64,000 bases of DNA from Scolanthus callimorphus (Eukaryota; Cnidaria; Anthozoa; Actiniaria; Edwardsiidae), in NCBI GenBank assembly GCA_033964015.1, contig CM066915.1, positions 310,001 to 374,000 of the forward strand, written 5' to 3'. Position numbers and translations under genes: made by a program. The notes below the pieces were generated by a model. That model did no database searches. It saw nothing but the letters and a program-made list of their open reading frames with translations, and had not been told where the DNA came from. The stretch's first letter is position 1; each line of letters starts with the position of its first letter. Shown piece by piece: positions 46,142-58,409 of this stretch.

Positions 46142-47321
46142 TGTTCATGATAACGCGTTTTGACAGTCCTAGCAGGAGCGAATGAGTTGGAGTGTCCATC
46201 TGAGATACATTCTTGAGGCAGCGTTTTGATTGAACAAGCTATTTGTTTGGAAAACAATAAAAAACTGCTTCTAAAAATAGCCAGGTCAGTCATACTGCTG
46301 CCTCCATAGCCTAATATGAGAGATGTAAGAAATATTAGCGAACGAATGTGCCAACCGTTTACAGTGAAATGTATGGAGCCGTCATGTTTGGGTTTCCACA
46401 AAACACTGACCCCCGGTCCATGGACATTTCACGGAACCCGGTCCATGGACCCCTCGTGGTCCATGGACCTTGTCGAAAAAAAAGCCGAGAGGAATATAGA
46501 AGTGTACACACAAAATTTGCATTGTATTAACAGGAAAATCGGCGAACATGAACACAAAAATGAGCCCGCGAGCCCACAGTAGATGGAGGATTGCACAAGG
46601 TAAGCTAAATTCGCCCCTAAAGACTGCTAAAGTTCAAGTTTATGTATTCAGTATCTAGGATTTATTAATGTCCTCAATAGACCATGAAGATGACTCACCT
46701 TATGCCTTCTTGGGTGACAGGTATTAAATTAAGTCATTTGGCAAGGAGGCGTAAGGTGAGTCATCTTCAGTGCCGTAGATAGCATTGGGGCAGAGGGGGT
46801 CGCCCCTCCAGCGAACTAAACTTTATAGTGTCAACATGTGGGGAGAAACCTGCTTGTACCCACCAGCAAAAACAAAGAATGACCAAGGGGAGTGGGGGTA
46901 AACATTTTACGTGCGGAAATTCCAGAGGTGGGGGATGGGTGGTAACAACCAGGCACCAAAATTGGAAATTCCAGAGGTGTGTGTGTGTGTGTGTGGGTGG
47001 GGTCATTTCTGAACATATATGCAAATTGATCGAGCAAGTTGATAATCAATATTGCAATGTTGCTCAGCAATGTTGCAAAGTTGTGAGGAAACTATTCGGT
47101 TTGACTGTAATTGGCCTGAAAACCACAGCTTCACAGAGTCCATAGCTTCAAAGTTAGGATTTTGATGACGTCACGTGAACACTTAAAACAATGCCATCAA
47201 AATATGGAATGATTTTCACAAATCCACGTGGGCTTCCTGTGTTTTCTCTTTCCAATTATTATAAGAGTTAGAACAGTCTTTTCAACAAGTAAAAAAGTGT
47301 ACTCCGGTTCAACATTCATAC
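46142..47321. other. intronic DNA of locus copy 2
   Basis: Small hairpins: AAGATGACTCACCTTATGCC (46686) with GCGTAAGGTGAGTCATCTT (46751). CCATGGACC palindromes lie near 46430-46470 and a short GT repeat near 46978. No gene. Confidence 0.4.
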
Positions 47322-47459
47322 CTGCCCAGTGGGCTTACTTCATTGCCCAAAGACGGGTAGGCAACACTGTCAAAATACATCTTCCAGTTGCCATGGTTAC
47401 TGGCCCACTTGACACATATGTGGTGCCACTTCCCGTCCAACAATCTATAGTCAATGTTT
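47322..47459 (-). pseudogene. pentraxin-type internal exon (locus copy 2)
   Basis: Reads LLDGKWHHICVKWASNHGNW and matches 19639-19773 with a three-base longer 3' part. Splice signals are kept and the frame is open. It is called part of a pseudogene because the other exons of this copy are disrupted. Confidence 0.7.
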
Positions 47460-47569
47460 CTGAATTAAAATAACCGGTAAAAAATATAGTTAAATTCATG
47501 AAAACCTCGAGTAGCAACATGCACATGACTTTAGTCAAAATCCCTACCCAGGAGAAAGCATTGCTGTTC

Positions 47570-47905
47570 AAAGACAGACAGACAGACAGACATTTTTTAT
47601 TTGGCATCGTATACAAAAGTACATAGATGGGTAGTTCCAAATAAAACTTATTTAAAAGAGATATAATTATTACTATGTAATTACAGTGTCTTTCCGGAGG
47701 AGGAAGCACTCATGTACACATTTTGCAATGGCTTTTTGTGCTTTCGTATTTTTACCTGAGTAATTTATCAAAAAGTGAAAGTAGACTTTGTCAGACAATT
47801 TGTTGAATTTCACATTTTCTATTTCCTCTATTTTTCGAATTAGCTCATCGCGCTTATCTTTATATGTTTTGCAGTGGATCAGAAAATGTTGAGAAAATCC
47901 TCACC
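47570..47905 (-). mobile_element. LINE 3' fragment with TGTC tail
   Basis: The minus strand reads HFLIHCKTYKDKRDELIRKI and FLINYSGKNTKAQKAIAKC and stops at 47673-47675. This is the common C-terminal end of jockey/CR1-like or RTE-like LINEs. A TCTG/GACA microsatellite at 47570-47592 is its tail. 5'-truncated, not functional. Confidence 0.7.
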
Positions 47906-48261
47906 CTTGCCCCCCCCCCTCCCCCCCACCCCCCCAGCGGTCCTCGGCTCGTCACCTCGCGGGAGAGGCTCTAGGATAAATTAAACATAGGTCCGCTAAC
48001 GCGAACGGGAAGCTATTTGCGATTGCCATGAGACATTGTTCTCCCCCCTCCAACCAAAATTCCTGGTTACGCTTCTGTATACGTACTTCGGTCTATTTAA
48101 CAATTCAGGGGCGTAGCCAGGGGGGGCCCGGCCCCCCCCCTTTCTCGGGAGATTTCCCATACATTTACTGTATTTGCTGGAGGAAATTTGAACATTTTCG
48201 TCCCATGTTTTCACTATCCCCCCCCCCCCCTCCTTCAGAAATTCCTGGCTACGCCACTGCA

Positions 48262-48583
48262 ATTAGACCTCGAGGCCGAATGTGCTATGATGAATATAGC
48301 CTCCTCCGCAGGCATCTCCGTGTGATTTCCGTGTGCTTTGCATCGTTTTGCATCGCTTCGTTGGCGGTTTTGGCAGAGCGGAACCTGAGAACGAGTTCAA
48401 ACCCTTTCACGGCCCTTTCACGATCACACCACCGGAAGTCCAACCAAGCGCGTCGAAGAAGGCTCGAAATAGGTGTTTCAAAACACAACGAGACGCCTGC
48501 GGAGGAGGCTATGATGAATAGACCATGAGGCCCAAGGCAGAATGGTCTATTGATATCATAGCACATGAGGACGAGAGGTCTAA
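48262..48583. mobile_element. MITE with ATTAGACCTC ends
   Basis: Left ATTAGACCTCGAGGCCGAAT pairs with right GGACGAGAGGTCTAAT. Inner pair GCCTCCTCCGCAGGC and GCCTGCGGAGGAGGC. No coding frame. Confidence 0.65.
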
Positions 48584-48587
48584 TTGT

Positions 48588-48773
48588 TTTAGTATAAACC
48601 AACTAGTTGGTCGGTTTTGGTAATGAATTCGATTATTTTATGTTGAAAAAATCAAGTTTTCTTGCAAAGAAAGGTGGTGGTTTTGCCAGGTACGGTCTAT
48701 CACTAATAGACCGTTAGTAGCTCAGCCAATCAGAATGCAGGATTTGTAATAGACCATTAGTTGGTTTATACTA
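48588..48773. mobile_element. MITE with TTAGTATAAACCAACTA ends
   Basis: Left TTAGTATAAACCAACTA and right TAGTTGGTTTATACTAA form the ends. It directly follows the previous MITE and directly precedes the 2-kb element at 48774. Confidence 0.65.
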
Positions 48774-50822
48774 AGGGACGGACCATTAGATATTTGAGGG
48801 GGGGTTGGGCAATTTTTCTCGGCAAGAATTTTTTTTTCCTAGTCAAGACACTGCACGAATTTTTTTTCGGACGCTGTTTGCTTGCACGAATTTTTTTTTC
48901 ACCACTATTTCATATTCATGTCTTACTGTACTCAATAAAATACATGGCCGTCATTGGCCTTCGATGTATATTGGGAAAAAACTGTTATGCAGCTACAAGA
49001 TATGGCCTAATGGGACCAGCATTATTTACACTGGGGGTGGGGGTATCTGAGGATTTTGGGCAATACTTTTTTGTCAAAATGAAGTGATCCCCCACTATAA
49101 GTACTATGATTAACGTGATCCCGCTCAGAGCTGTTAAATTTTTTGTGATTCCCTCTGTCACCTATTTGAGCTAGATGACGACAGTTTACAGAAAGAGAGG
49201 ATTTTACTTTTTTTTGTTGCGCGCGAAGCGCGCCCTTAATTTGAAAAAGCACATCTCAGATACCTCAGAGTAAAGGTAGATCAAGCCTTGTATGGTTTAT
49301 TCTTCATTCACACCGCATTATAGTGACAAAAATATTATTCTTCGTGTGCGTGAAGCATGGCCCGAATGATCAATTTCTATGTTGTAACGTCAAACTCACG
49401 CTTATTTAAGGGGTTCTTTGCCAAGATACACAAGAAGTCAGGATACATAAAAAGTCTTCGTCTTCTCACTTCTTTTTACACTGAGAAAAATATGATAACC
49501 TTCGTGATGACTTTCTCAAGAGCATAGGCCTGATTAAAAAAACAAAATGGCCTGATGTCTGAACATTAATGAAATCCATTTTACACCAAAAGGTAACAGC
49601 TGCCAAATTTGTCTTTGACTGCTTCTCACTCAGGTCCATCTTCTCTGACTTCATTTTTTATGGTAATCTTCCTTGTATTCAGCGAGTATACAAAGCTGAA
49701 TAATAAACTCTGAATCTAAATCTACACATATTCTTGGCAATCTATTTAATGTATCAGTCAATTCCAGCGGTGACCATGCCCCCCCCGGGCATTTGGTCAT
49801 TTCTAAAATAAAACTGAAAATTCCCCGCCCCCGGGCTAGCAAAAATGCAGAATACCCCACGGCGGGGAACACAAAAAGCGGAAAAATGCCCCACCCCCGG
49901 GACGAGAAAAAGACGGTAACTCTGCGTGACAAAGCTTCACAACAAAAACTTCAACTCCATTTATACTGTCCGAGCATTTGCAATTCGTTTTTTTTTAATG
50001 TACTTTAGTTTTCTCGTCTTTGAACGAGTTCTCATTTCACTGAAAGTGAGACAAAATATAAATAAAGAAGTGACATTCCTAGGCCATTCGTGGTTGTAGC
50101 CATTTAGCTGCATCTCTCAATGCGAAATTTACCTTTATTCTATTTGCAGAGCAACTATTTCGCAGTTATGTTGATTGACTTTTTGCGGAATTGGAACTCT
50201 GTTTATAGTGTCAATTCATTTTTATGTTTTTCCACTGAGACGAAATTGCGAAATCTGTTTCTTCTCTATAGAAGACGGCGTTAACTGTGAAATGTGCAAA
50301 TGTGTCAGTCTCCAAACGTGGTGTATACGGGCCATGCTCTGCATTATATTTTATGTGGCGTTATTTTCTGTAACTGGGTTGTAGTTCGCAAAACCCGACG
50401 CGCTTGAGATGAGAAAACCAAAATTCCCCACCCCCCTCCCCCGGGGAAAAACAATTCCCGACCCCGGGGCCAGCAAAATTTTCAAAATTCCCCACCCCAG
50501 GGAAGGCACTGGTGTGCAAATGCCCCACGGTGTCCGGGGGGGGGGGGGGGATGGTCACCGCTGGAATTGACTGATACATTAAACGGCACGAACGTATTGT
50601 CCTCGTGTTGCGTGAGCTCTCATTTCTTCCTAATGCGCGCGAAGCACACCAAAATTTTTACTGTATTCAGGATATAGAAGCTAGCCGTGCAGGAATTTTT
50701 TTTCTTGCCTCGTTGCTTTGCACGATACTTTTTTTCAGGTTCAAAGCTGTGCTCGAATTTTTTTTTGGTATTTGCCCAACCCCCCTCCCCCCCCCCCCCT
50801 CAAATATCTAATGGTCCGTCCC
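48774..50822. mobile_element. 2.05-kb TA-flanked element, ATTTTTTTTCGG/GCGCGAAGCGCGC family
   Basis: Ends AGGGACGGACCATTAGATAT and ATATCTAATGGTCCGTCCC with TA outside. The interior has repeated GCACGAATTTTTTTTC and a GCGCGAAGCGCGC palindrome near 49222. A second element (49750-50578) is nested inside. No transposase. Confidence 0.75.
49750..50578. mobile_element. 829-bp element with TTAA duplication, nested
   Basis: Ends TGTATCAGTCAATTCCAGCG and CGCTGGAATTGACTGATACA, flanked by TTAA at 49746-49749 and 50579-50582. Poly-C/poly-G stretches follow each end. piggyBac- or Kolobok-like by target. No transposase. Confidence 0.8.
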
Positions 50823-50846
50823 TAATTTCCTTTATATCTCGGTCCA

Positions 50847-51083
50847 ATCTCGTACCCAGAGCCTCTCGGTCATGCTGACTCGGAGGCTCTGGACGCAGAC
50901 GAAACCGGATGTCCTAGAATCTAGGACATCCGGTTTTCCATATATGGTGACCGTCTTTGTCGGTTAGGCGAATTTCAAAATGGCGGGCGGGAATATCGGC
51001 CAATCAGAATCGGCTACGATTGTCTGCTGCCAGAGCCTACGACAAACAATATCAGCGGAGTAGCCTCTGGGAACGAGATTGAT
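50847..51083. mobile_element. MITE with CAATCTCGT ends
   Basis: CAATCTCGTACCCAGAGCC pairs with CCTCTGGGAACGAGATTG. There is also an inner GGACATCCGGTTT hairpin. No coding frame. Confidence 0.6.
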
Positions 51084-51585
51084 CTCGGTCCGAGCCATCC
51101 ATTCGTCGAGAAGTGGCGAATAGCTCAATCTGCAGAGGGCCGGGGAAAACAAATCAAACCGCGGTGTCGGCTATTTTTTTCTTTTTCTCCCTTCAATTTT
51201 TTTCTAGCATTATTGAATCAACATAAGAAAGTAAGCCACTTAAAACTGCAAAACAATTGCAAAAATAAATAAATAAATTTGCGATTCACAAAGACCGAAT
51301 TGATCGATTGCCTTGCGAAGTCCGATCACGCCAACGAAGCCCCAAGCAAGTTTCTGAGAGGGCAGAAGTTGGGTGATTTCTATCCCACTGTTGTGTGAGT
51401 AATAAGATTCTCGTGCGGTATTGTTTTTCACAAAGAAATCGGTCGAATATTGTGCGAATTCTTACATTTTCAACACTTCAGTGAGCTTTAATAACTTCAA
51501 AGTCTCAAAACACAGTGAACTTGCGTGACACGAAGAGCTGGGACAGCTATATATCTACTTTTTTACTAGTGCTTACGTCATCAAA
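51084..51585. other. no gene recognised
   Basis: Intronic DNA of locus copy 2. Nothing beyond short AT-rich runs was seen. Confidence 0.3.
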
Positions 51586-51680
51586 GTCCCCGTGGCGCAG
51601 TTGGTTAGCGCGTGACTCCGAATCTCTTGAAGTTAAGGCGTTCCGGCGAGGTTAGTAGTTGGATGGGTTGCCAGTTGGCT
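51586..51680 (+). repeat. SINE-like sequence with tRNA-like head and 5S-like segment
   Basis: GTCCCCGTGGCGCAGTTGGT followed by TAGCGCG is close to a tRNA 5' end with an A box. Then GGTTAGTAGTTGGATGGG (51650-51667) closely resembles the conserved 3' internal part of 5S rRNA. There is no tRNA T-arm with B box and no cloverleaf, so it is not a tRNA gene. The 3' border of the repeat was not found. Confidence 0.45.
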
Positions 51681-52660
51681 ATTAGTAATCAACCATGAGG
51701 GCTGGGGAGATATACCGAGGAGGGGAGGGTTGATGTCAAAAGTAGCCAGGGGGGCGTATGATCAAGGGTTCAAAGGTCGTTGCCTGGACTTGAAAAGCAG
51801 TAAAATCAGTGGCAAGCGCCACGCAACCGCCACTCCCCCCTGTCTGTTGCAAAGTCATAAAAGTCAACTGGAAAGGGTCCTATTCCAAACACACAGCAGA
51901 ACGCACATGAAACAAGCACTAATAACTAATAAGCAGGGAGGGGAGGGTTGTTAGTTATACTAACGGTGAACTTCATGGAGAACCATCTATTGAACCGGAA
52001 ATGGATACATACACAGTCCGAGGGTGACGACTAAGAAGCAATTTGCATACTGCAAATAGCTTCAAAAATGTTTGTTTTTTTAGGAGAGCTTTTATTTGTC
52101 CAATAAAGCTGTTAAAAAATAATAATTATAATAATGCATTGCTTCACCGATGGTGGATATTCTTTTACCACAAAAATACATGTTTGTAGATTAGGGGCTT
52201 TGAGTTGATCTGGGCTTATTAAAGAATCAGCTTGTATTTAACTGTTAGTTGTGGTACGACTGTACGGGAAGCTCGGCCCAGATTCTGGACCCCTTACCCT
52301 TCTTTATACCAAACAAACAGTCTGAATTTCAGTCTGAATCAGTTTTAACAGTCGCAGATAAAGGTCCACAGATCCTCAAATCAAACAAGTTTATTTGCAC
52401 TACACAGGCGGCTGAATAAACCTTTTATTCTATCCTTCCCGCTTTCAGAATAAAAGAAGCAAAACAAACGAGAAATAGAAATAGCGCGCTATTTGATTAC
52501 AAATTCGCGATACTCAACAGTGCTTTTCCCTGAGTTGAGTCTGCAATGTAAACATGGACGGCAGCGGTTGTTGCGCATGGCATAAGCAAAATACTCCTTT
52601 GTTAGCAGGGCCTGTTTGTTCTTAATGTAGAAAGCTTCCTTAAAAAGGAGAGACGACTAC
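51681..52660. other. intronic DNA of locus copy 2
   Basis: 52076-52240 matches 24240-24370 of copy 1. No exon was recognised. Confidence 0.4.
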
Positions 52661-52843
52661 CTGCTTTAAGACATTTGTAGGTTCCACCTGTACCTATACT
52701 GCATGGCTCGCCTGTGCTGCAAAACAAGTCGCTACAATTCTCAGGAGGGCGACCGCTGTACGCCAGGTAATGATGGTCGGTAGCGAAAACGAAGCTGGTC
52801 GGATTTGTCAGGTGGCATGCATTGTTGATCTCACAGAGGTTTT

Positions 52844-55212
52844 TAGTACAGCAGATTGGTGCAAAATTGTGCAAATTGATGTTACAAGCATGAAATTTGG
52901 CAGAGTGGTAGAGCTTGATGTCCTGAGCAATTCTATATAAAAACCACGCCCAAAAGTAAATACTTCCAGATAGCATAAAGATGGGTTGATTTATCTTTGT
53001 TAAAGTAATAAGAACGTCTTAATTTTACACAAAAGCCTTAATATGTTACTTTATTCACAAATAGATGTCCTGTATTACTATACATATTGAGTCACGCCCT
53101 ATATTGCTTACTTACAGCCTTGATAGATGTACACTTCACTATAATAATGATGTTTTAGGAGCATTCCACGAAGTCTCAATGCTCTTACAATTAAAAGTTT
53201 AATATACAATCAATTAACAATCAATTTTGAATATATCGATTTACAAATATTCTAAAAACAAGAAAAATATCGTAGCTGTACTTGCACATGGCAGTGCATT
53301 GAGGACGTGCTTTGACACATTTACAGCGCCCTCGACACCCATTATCAGGTTGACAGCCGCATTGCACGAGTAGCTGACACGTTGTAGAGATCTCGGGGAG
53401 TACGGTCCAGATTGTTGGTTCAGCATTTATTACATGATGGCTTTTTCGCCATCCCAACTCTGATGGCTATGGGAGACTTCTCCCCAGTAGGTATCACATC
53501 CATCTTTGGTCTTCTGGGAAACACGTCCGCCCTTGCCACTCAATAGCTTACTCCTTGCATACGATGTTTGGGGATGGGTCCGAGGGCCAGAGGATTTTTT
53601 TACTTTGATGCTACAGAGCTGTGAGCCCTACCAGGGGTGATTAGGAGTTTTTGGGGGACTGGCTCCGAATTTCAGTTAGTAGAACTGACGATGCTTGATG
53701 TCTGGTCATACAAGAACACATTGAAGTGAGCTCTCGCATAATTCCTGGATGGAAGGAACATCATCGTCAACCATCTGCTTCCACCAACCACATGAGTCAG
53801 TGCTGCCACTCAAGGACTTTACCTCTTTGTATACCAATGGGTAACGTTAGAGCTGACACTTAGCGAGTATAGTATTTAGCTTTAGATGATTTGCATTTTC
53901 GTTGCACTTTATTCCTTAGGTCTTTATACTGGTACGACTCTTTCTTATGCTCTGACAGAGCAGTTTGTCTTTGAACGATCAGAGAGGTCAATCTAGGGAT
54001 ATGTGTGATGTGGCTCTCAAGCTTCTGCTCGTCTTCTTATTCCTTGACCTCGTTTATTTCTTGTGCCTACCTTGGGACTGTTGTTGCCACGTCCAAGACA
54101 ATGTCTATCTTCTTCATGTTGTTTGCTAGTAATGGCGCACATAAAGAATAAACAAATGATAATGCGTAGTGCTTTTACGTCTTACGGTTCTCTTCTTTTA
54201 GCATAATTACAACGGCGGCTCCGTCAATCACGACTGCAATGACTTCAGGGGGCTCACTATGAACAGCAGAGGAAACCATCTCCAGCCATCCTGTGAGGTC
54301 CGACTTGTCGCAGGAACTTAGGTCACCAAAGTTGGATATAGGGATAGTGGAACTAAATATTGATGCACTCGCTACAAGAAACGTTTGCTTTCAGAAGAAA
54401 GAATGTGAAATGATTTTTAGATACAAGGAGATACAGCTATTTAGTGGATTGTACATTTCAGTTCACCCCTCGCCTCCCTTCGCCTGATAGCAGACATTAA
54501 AACATGCTTCAAAAGTAACATCTTACCAAAAGGATATTGAATTGCTAGAAAGCAGTACATGACAACGTTTATTTTTAGGCAACCTTTTTTCTTCTACGCT
54601 AGCTGGCGGGCTAGTGGGGTGCTCATAGTTGGTGAGGTCTTGCATTCCTGGAAAACCGTTCGAAAAGTTATATAAAAGAACATTTTCCTATGGAAAAGTG
54701 TATTTGCGAAAAGAATTGGTAGAGTTGAAGCAAGAAAAGTGGAATTAAAATCTTTACTGTCTCTTTCTTATAGCTTAAAAGCCAAAAAAGACGTTGAATG
54801 TGCCAAATACAGGCATTTTGGGTGTGTGGTTAGCTACGAAGGTGCTAGGTAATTTGTCTGTAATAGGTTGCAAAAAGATTTCAATAATAACTATCATGTT
54901 TAATTCATTTTTGTAAACCCTTACATTCGTCACTGTACCGCAATTGGGCGTGGTTTGTCTGCCTAAACTTGAAGGGCATGCAATCTCAACATTATGTGAA
55001 GTTTGGAAGAATTTGGGAAACGTTTAGTCAGGCTTTTATTCTTATATAAGATAATTAATTCCACCTCTGTAAAACGGAAAGTATGCACGTTTGGGCGTGG
55101 TTTTTGCATCAAGACTACTTAGGGTATAAAGCTATGTCATTGTGCCAAATTTCATGCTTGTAACATTAATTTGCACAATTCGACCTAAATTCTGCACCAA
55201 TCTGCTGTACTA
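52844..55212. mobile_element. 2.37-kb TIR DNA transposon in a PAN exon
   Basis: Ends TAGTACAGCAGATTGGTGCA and TGCACCAATCTGCTGTACTA, with inverted similarity over more than 100 bases (ATGTTACAAGCATGAAATTT). TTT flanks it on both sides (52841-52843, 55213-55215) and copy 1 shows the uninterrupted site. A minus-strand frame near 53457-53221 reads CQLLVQCGCQPDNGCRGRCK, a Cys-rich segment of a kind found at the end of some transposon-encoded proteins. Upstream frames have stops, so it is probably a decayed autonomous element. Confidence 0.8.
53221..53457 (-). pseudogene. Cys-rich remnant of a transposon-encoded protein
   Basis: Contains CGCQPDNGCRGRCKCVKARP followed by QCTAMCKYS, a clustered CxC arrangement. 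Reading upstream on the minus strand (53458-53830) gives protein-like pieces broken by several stops. The family is not recognised. The position inside a TIR element suggests transposon origin. Confidence 0.45.
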
Positions 55213-55425
55213 TTTCTTGGATCTTGAAATTCACGCTCCTGCATTCATCATTGTTGACACAAAGGGATCTGCAGATGTCAAGTGTGTTGGCAAACAACGT
55301 CTGTATCACGTGACCTATCAATCTGAATGACATCATCTTATAATCAGTACTGCATTCTTGGCAATAGATGTGTCGTTGCCATAGTGATACCGAACAAGGA
55401 ACAAAAGAAATGCCAAGAGGTGCAT

Positions 55426-56368
55426 TTTGAGCTGAAAAATGAGTACAAATATAAGCGGACAGAACGGCAATATGTATATGCGTTATATAAGACGCAATTA
55501 TCTTATATAATGAAATTTTTAACGTCTGTTGGGGAATTGTTTGTGACTGGCTGATTTTTTCCCGCCTCATTTGGCGCGCGCGGTAAATAAATTTCTGAGC
55601 TCCGACTTTACCAGTAAGGACGTAGGTTCTTTTGTCTCTATTATCTTCGTTCTACAAAGGAGTTATTTTGTCCCTATTATCCTCGTTCTTTGTGTTGAGG
55701 TGTGGGGTATTGTTGTATTATCCAACCAGAGAGGAGCTTTAAGCAACTACGTACCGACCCGAATTTAAATCTGCAATTGAATTTATAGTCTTTTTAAAGA
55801 AAAAACAAGTCTCACCGTGCGTGATATATGATTATTTCTTAAAATGGTTTGAAAGAAATGAAAAGCCAACGCATGGAGAACACAAGAATTCATAATTTTG
55901 TGAACTCAACGCCAGCGAACAAAACGCGGTTTGGCTTTCGTCAAACAAACGAGTAAAAAGGTTTAGGTGAATCACCTAGCCTTTGAGAGGTTCTCGAAGT
56001 AATATAGACTAACTAGGCTTCAAAAATAGGATTTATACCATCCCTATGCAAGTGAATCCATGCGTTACAGGGTAGTTATAGACAAAAGCCAAAACGCAGT
56101 TTGGCGTTCGGAAATATAAAGTGGAATTTCGCATAACTAATGAAAATTGCAGTTAACTAAGTTACTGGAATCAGGAAAGGTGTACTGGAATATAGTACAA
56201 TTTTTTTCTACTTTTGTAACAACTGCACTTCTTCTAGCGAAGCTCACTAAACATTATTGTACTCATCTTTTATTGTATACTCAACGTCCATTTTATATCT
56301 TTGCCATAAATTATGTATCTTTACCAGGAAAGAACAAAACCTAGTGTAGGGTAGAATAGGAAAGTCTA
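55426..56368. other. upstream DNA of locus copy 2
   Basis: Matches 37452-37630 and 38890-39400 of copy 1. About 155 bases at 55605-55760 are absent from copy 1, and copy 1 has the foldback element instead. No gene. Confidence 0.5.
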
Positions 56369-56710
56369 AGGGGTGTGGACCATTAGAAATTGGGGTGGGG
56401 TGGGGGGGGGGGGGAGGGGGGATTGCAATTTTTTTGCGTATGAATTTTTTTTCCGGGATCAGGTTGTGCAAGAATTTTTTTTCGGGCTCGAAAGCCATGC
56501 ACGATTTTTTTTTTCGAAGACATATACATTATACATACCGACACTTGTCAGGGAGAGAAGTATAGATAGTGGGAAAGGATATACACACGAGGGGTAGAGG
56601 GTAGACCTGCTTATCGAGCAAGACCTGTTCCCGCGTTCCGTTCCGTTCAGGCCGTCCAAATCTTATTGCTGTATGTATACGCATCATGTATATTGTTCAG
56701 AAATGGATTA

Positions 56711-57014
56711 CTGCAGTTTTCATAATTCTGCGAACTCTCGCTAACGATTTCCAACCGTCAAACCGCCTTCTGGCTTCCGTCAATCAAACTCCTTCCTAGG
56801 CTTCTCCTCGTTACTCTTTGTGCTTTTTGATTGGCCAGCACGTAACCGTTGCTGTCGCGACAGGAAGCCATTTAAGCACTGCTTAGGCGCTGGCCAATCA
56901 GAAAGCACAAAGTGTAACGACGAAAAGACTCGGGAGTTTGATTGACGGAAGCCAGAAGGCGGTTTTACGGTTGGAAATCAATAGCAAGAGTTCGCAGAAT
57001 TATGAAAACCGCAG
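56711..57014. mobile_element. 304-bp MITE with >100-bp arms
   Basis: CTGCAGTTTTCATAATTCTG pairs with CAGAATTATGAAAACCGCAG and the match continues inward (GCCTTCTGGCTTCCGTCAAT). TA at both borders. Nested in the 3.5-kb element. Confidence 0.8.
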
Positions 57015-58409
57015 TAAGAAAATTCTGTTGCTGTATGCATAGGTACAACAAATTTTTCTTATGCTATATTTTTATTGGTTGTGTTAAAAAGGCATGAAGC
57101 TGCTAAACGTTTTCGCCATCCCCCGGCCCCTATTTGCCCTAGTAGAAGATGTTTCTTCCGTTGCGCGCGAAGCGCGCCCCAATTTTGATAAACTCATTTC
57201 ATCAAGCCTCAGAGAAAGGGTAAACGAACATTCCTGTTTTTGTGTATAGTAAAGCCTGTAGGTTTTATTATTCATGCGCGCAGCTGCGCGCCGTAAATTA
57301 CGAAATTATTATTATTCATTTCTGTGAAGCGGTCCATAATGACAAATTTCTATACTTGTAACGTTGAACACACACTTACCTAAGTGGTCTTCTTAAAAAA
57401 AATCAATTCCGAAAACCCCCACTGGAGAGCCGGCTACGAACATAGTGACTGCCTGCCAAGCCATCACTGCAGGGCATTTTTGAAGCTATTTGTAAAACAA
57501 ATATGCTTCCTTAGTTGGCGCTACTGTGAATGTGTTTCTGCGGTGTTTGTCATGGCGAACAATGGACTTTCTTTTTTGGCGGACGGTACTTCATATTACT
57601 CGATTTCGCAACCTTAATACAATGCAACTTGTATTGGGACCTCTCCATGTTGACTCTGCACAAGCGGGGGCTTGTTTCTGCAACAGGGGGAGGGAGGGGC
57701 AATTTTGTCCACCTCAGCTATGGTTTAGACGTATCCAGAGACGCCATCTTGAATTTACAAAATGTGAAGCAAAATAGCCTATATCTTAGCTTTAAACTCA
57801 CTTTTCAAGGCAGGATTTCTGACAGATAGACGAAGTAGAGTTGTGTGAAGATTCTGACATGGATATCCAAGTTCGTTCGTTCCGAGAAGCACGTAAAAAT
57901 GGTGGGTTTTATGCTTAGCCTTTAGCTTTACTCGATAAATAAACCGGCAGGTCCAAAATGGCAGCATACCAGAAAATGCAGACCGGAAAATGCAGACCGA
58001 AAAATGCAGACCAGAAAATGCAAACAGAGTTACTGGCCCGATAAGGCCCGATATATTTTTACATCCCCGATAGATTTTCATATCCCGATACAATGTTTTG
58101 AAGTAGGCGGCTGCTCAAAAACATTAGCAGGCTGCTATTTAGCTACAAGCTAAATAAAAACTAAATTTTATACTTGGAAGTTTATAGTTTGGCTGAGAAG
58201 TGGACCAGGGGCAGATACAGGGGGGATTGGGGGGATTTCCACCCCTCCCCCTTTTTCTCATCCTTCTGGTATATTCTTTGTTTTAGCAATCTCCCTTGTT
58301 TTGAAATGTCTGGTACATTTTTTGTATTAACCCCCATTTTTCATTTCTTGATCCGCCACTGGTGGACTATTTGTTCCTGGGATTTGTTGTTGTCCGAGCT
58401 GGTCTCAGA

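Larger units (their letters stand above)
52661..55425 (-). pseudogene. PAN/EGF-like N-terminal exon, split by a transposon (locus copy 2)
   Basis: The first half is 55425-55213 and the second 52843-52661; together they match 37451-37058. The signal peptide region has lost a base near 55395 (GAACAAGG versus GAACCAAGG), which shifts the frame before the PAN domain. The 2.37-kb element 52844-55212 then cuts the exon after MSFRLIGHVIQTLF and CRSLCVNNDECRSVNF. The remainder (CHLTNPTSFVFATDHHYLAY, CSIGTGG) is well preserved, so decay seems recent. Confidence 0.85.

Noticed and set aside
51586..51660. tRNA gene
   Set aside because: The 5' end is tRNA-like but there is no T-arm, B box or acceptor stem closure.
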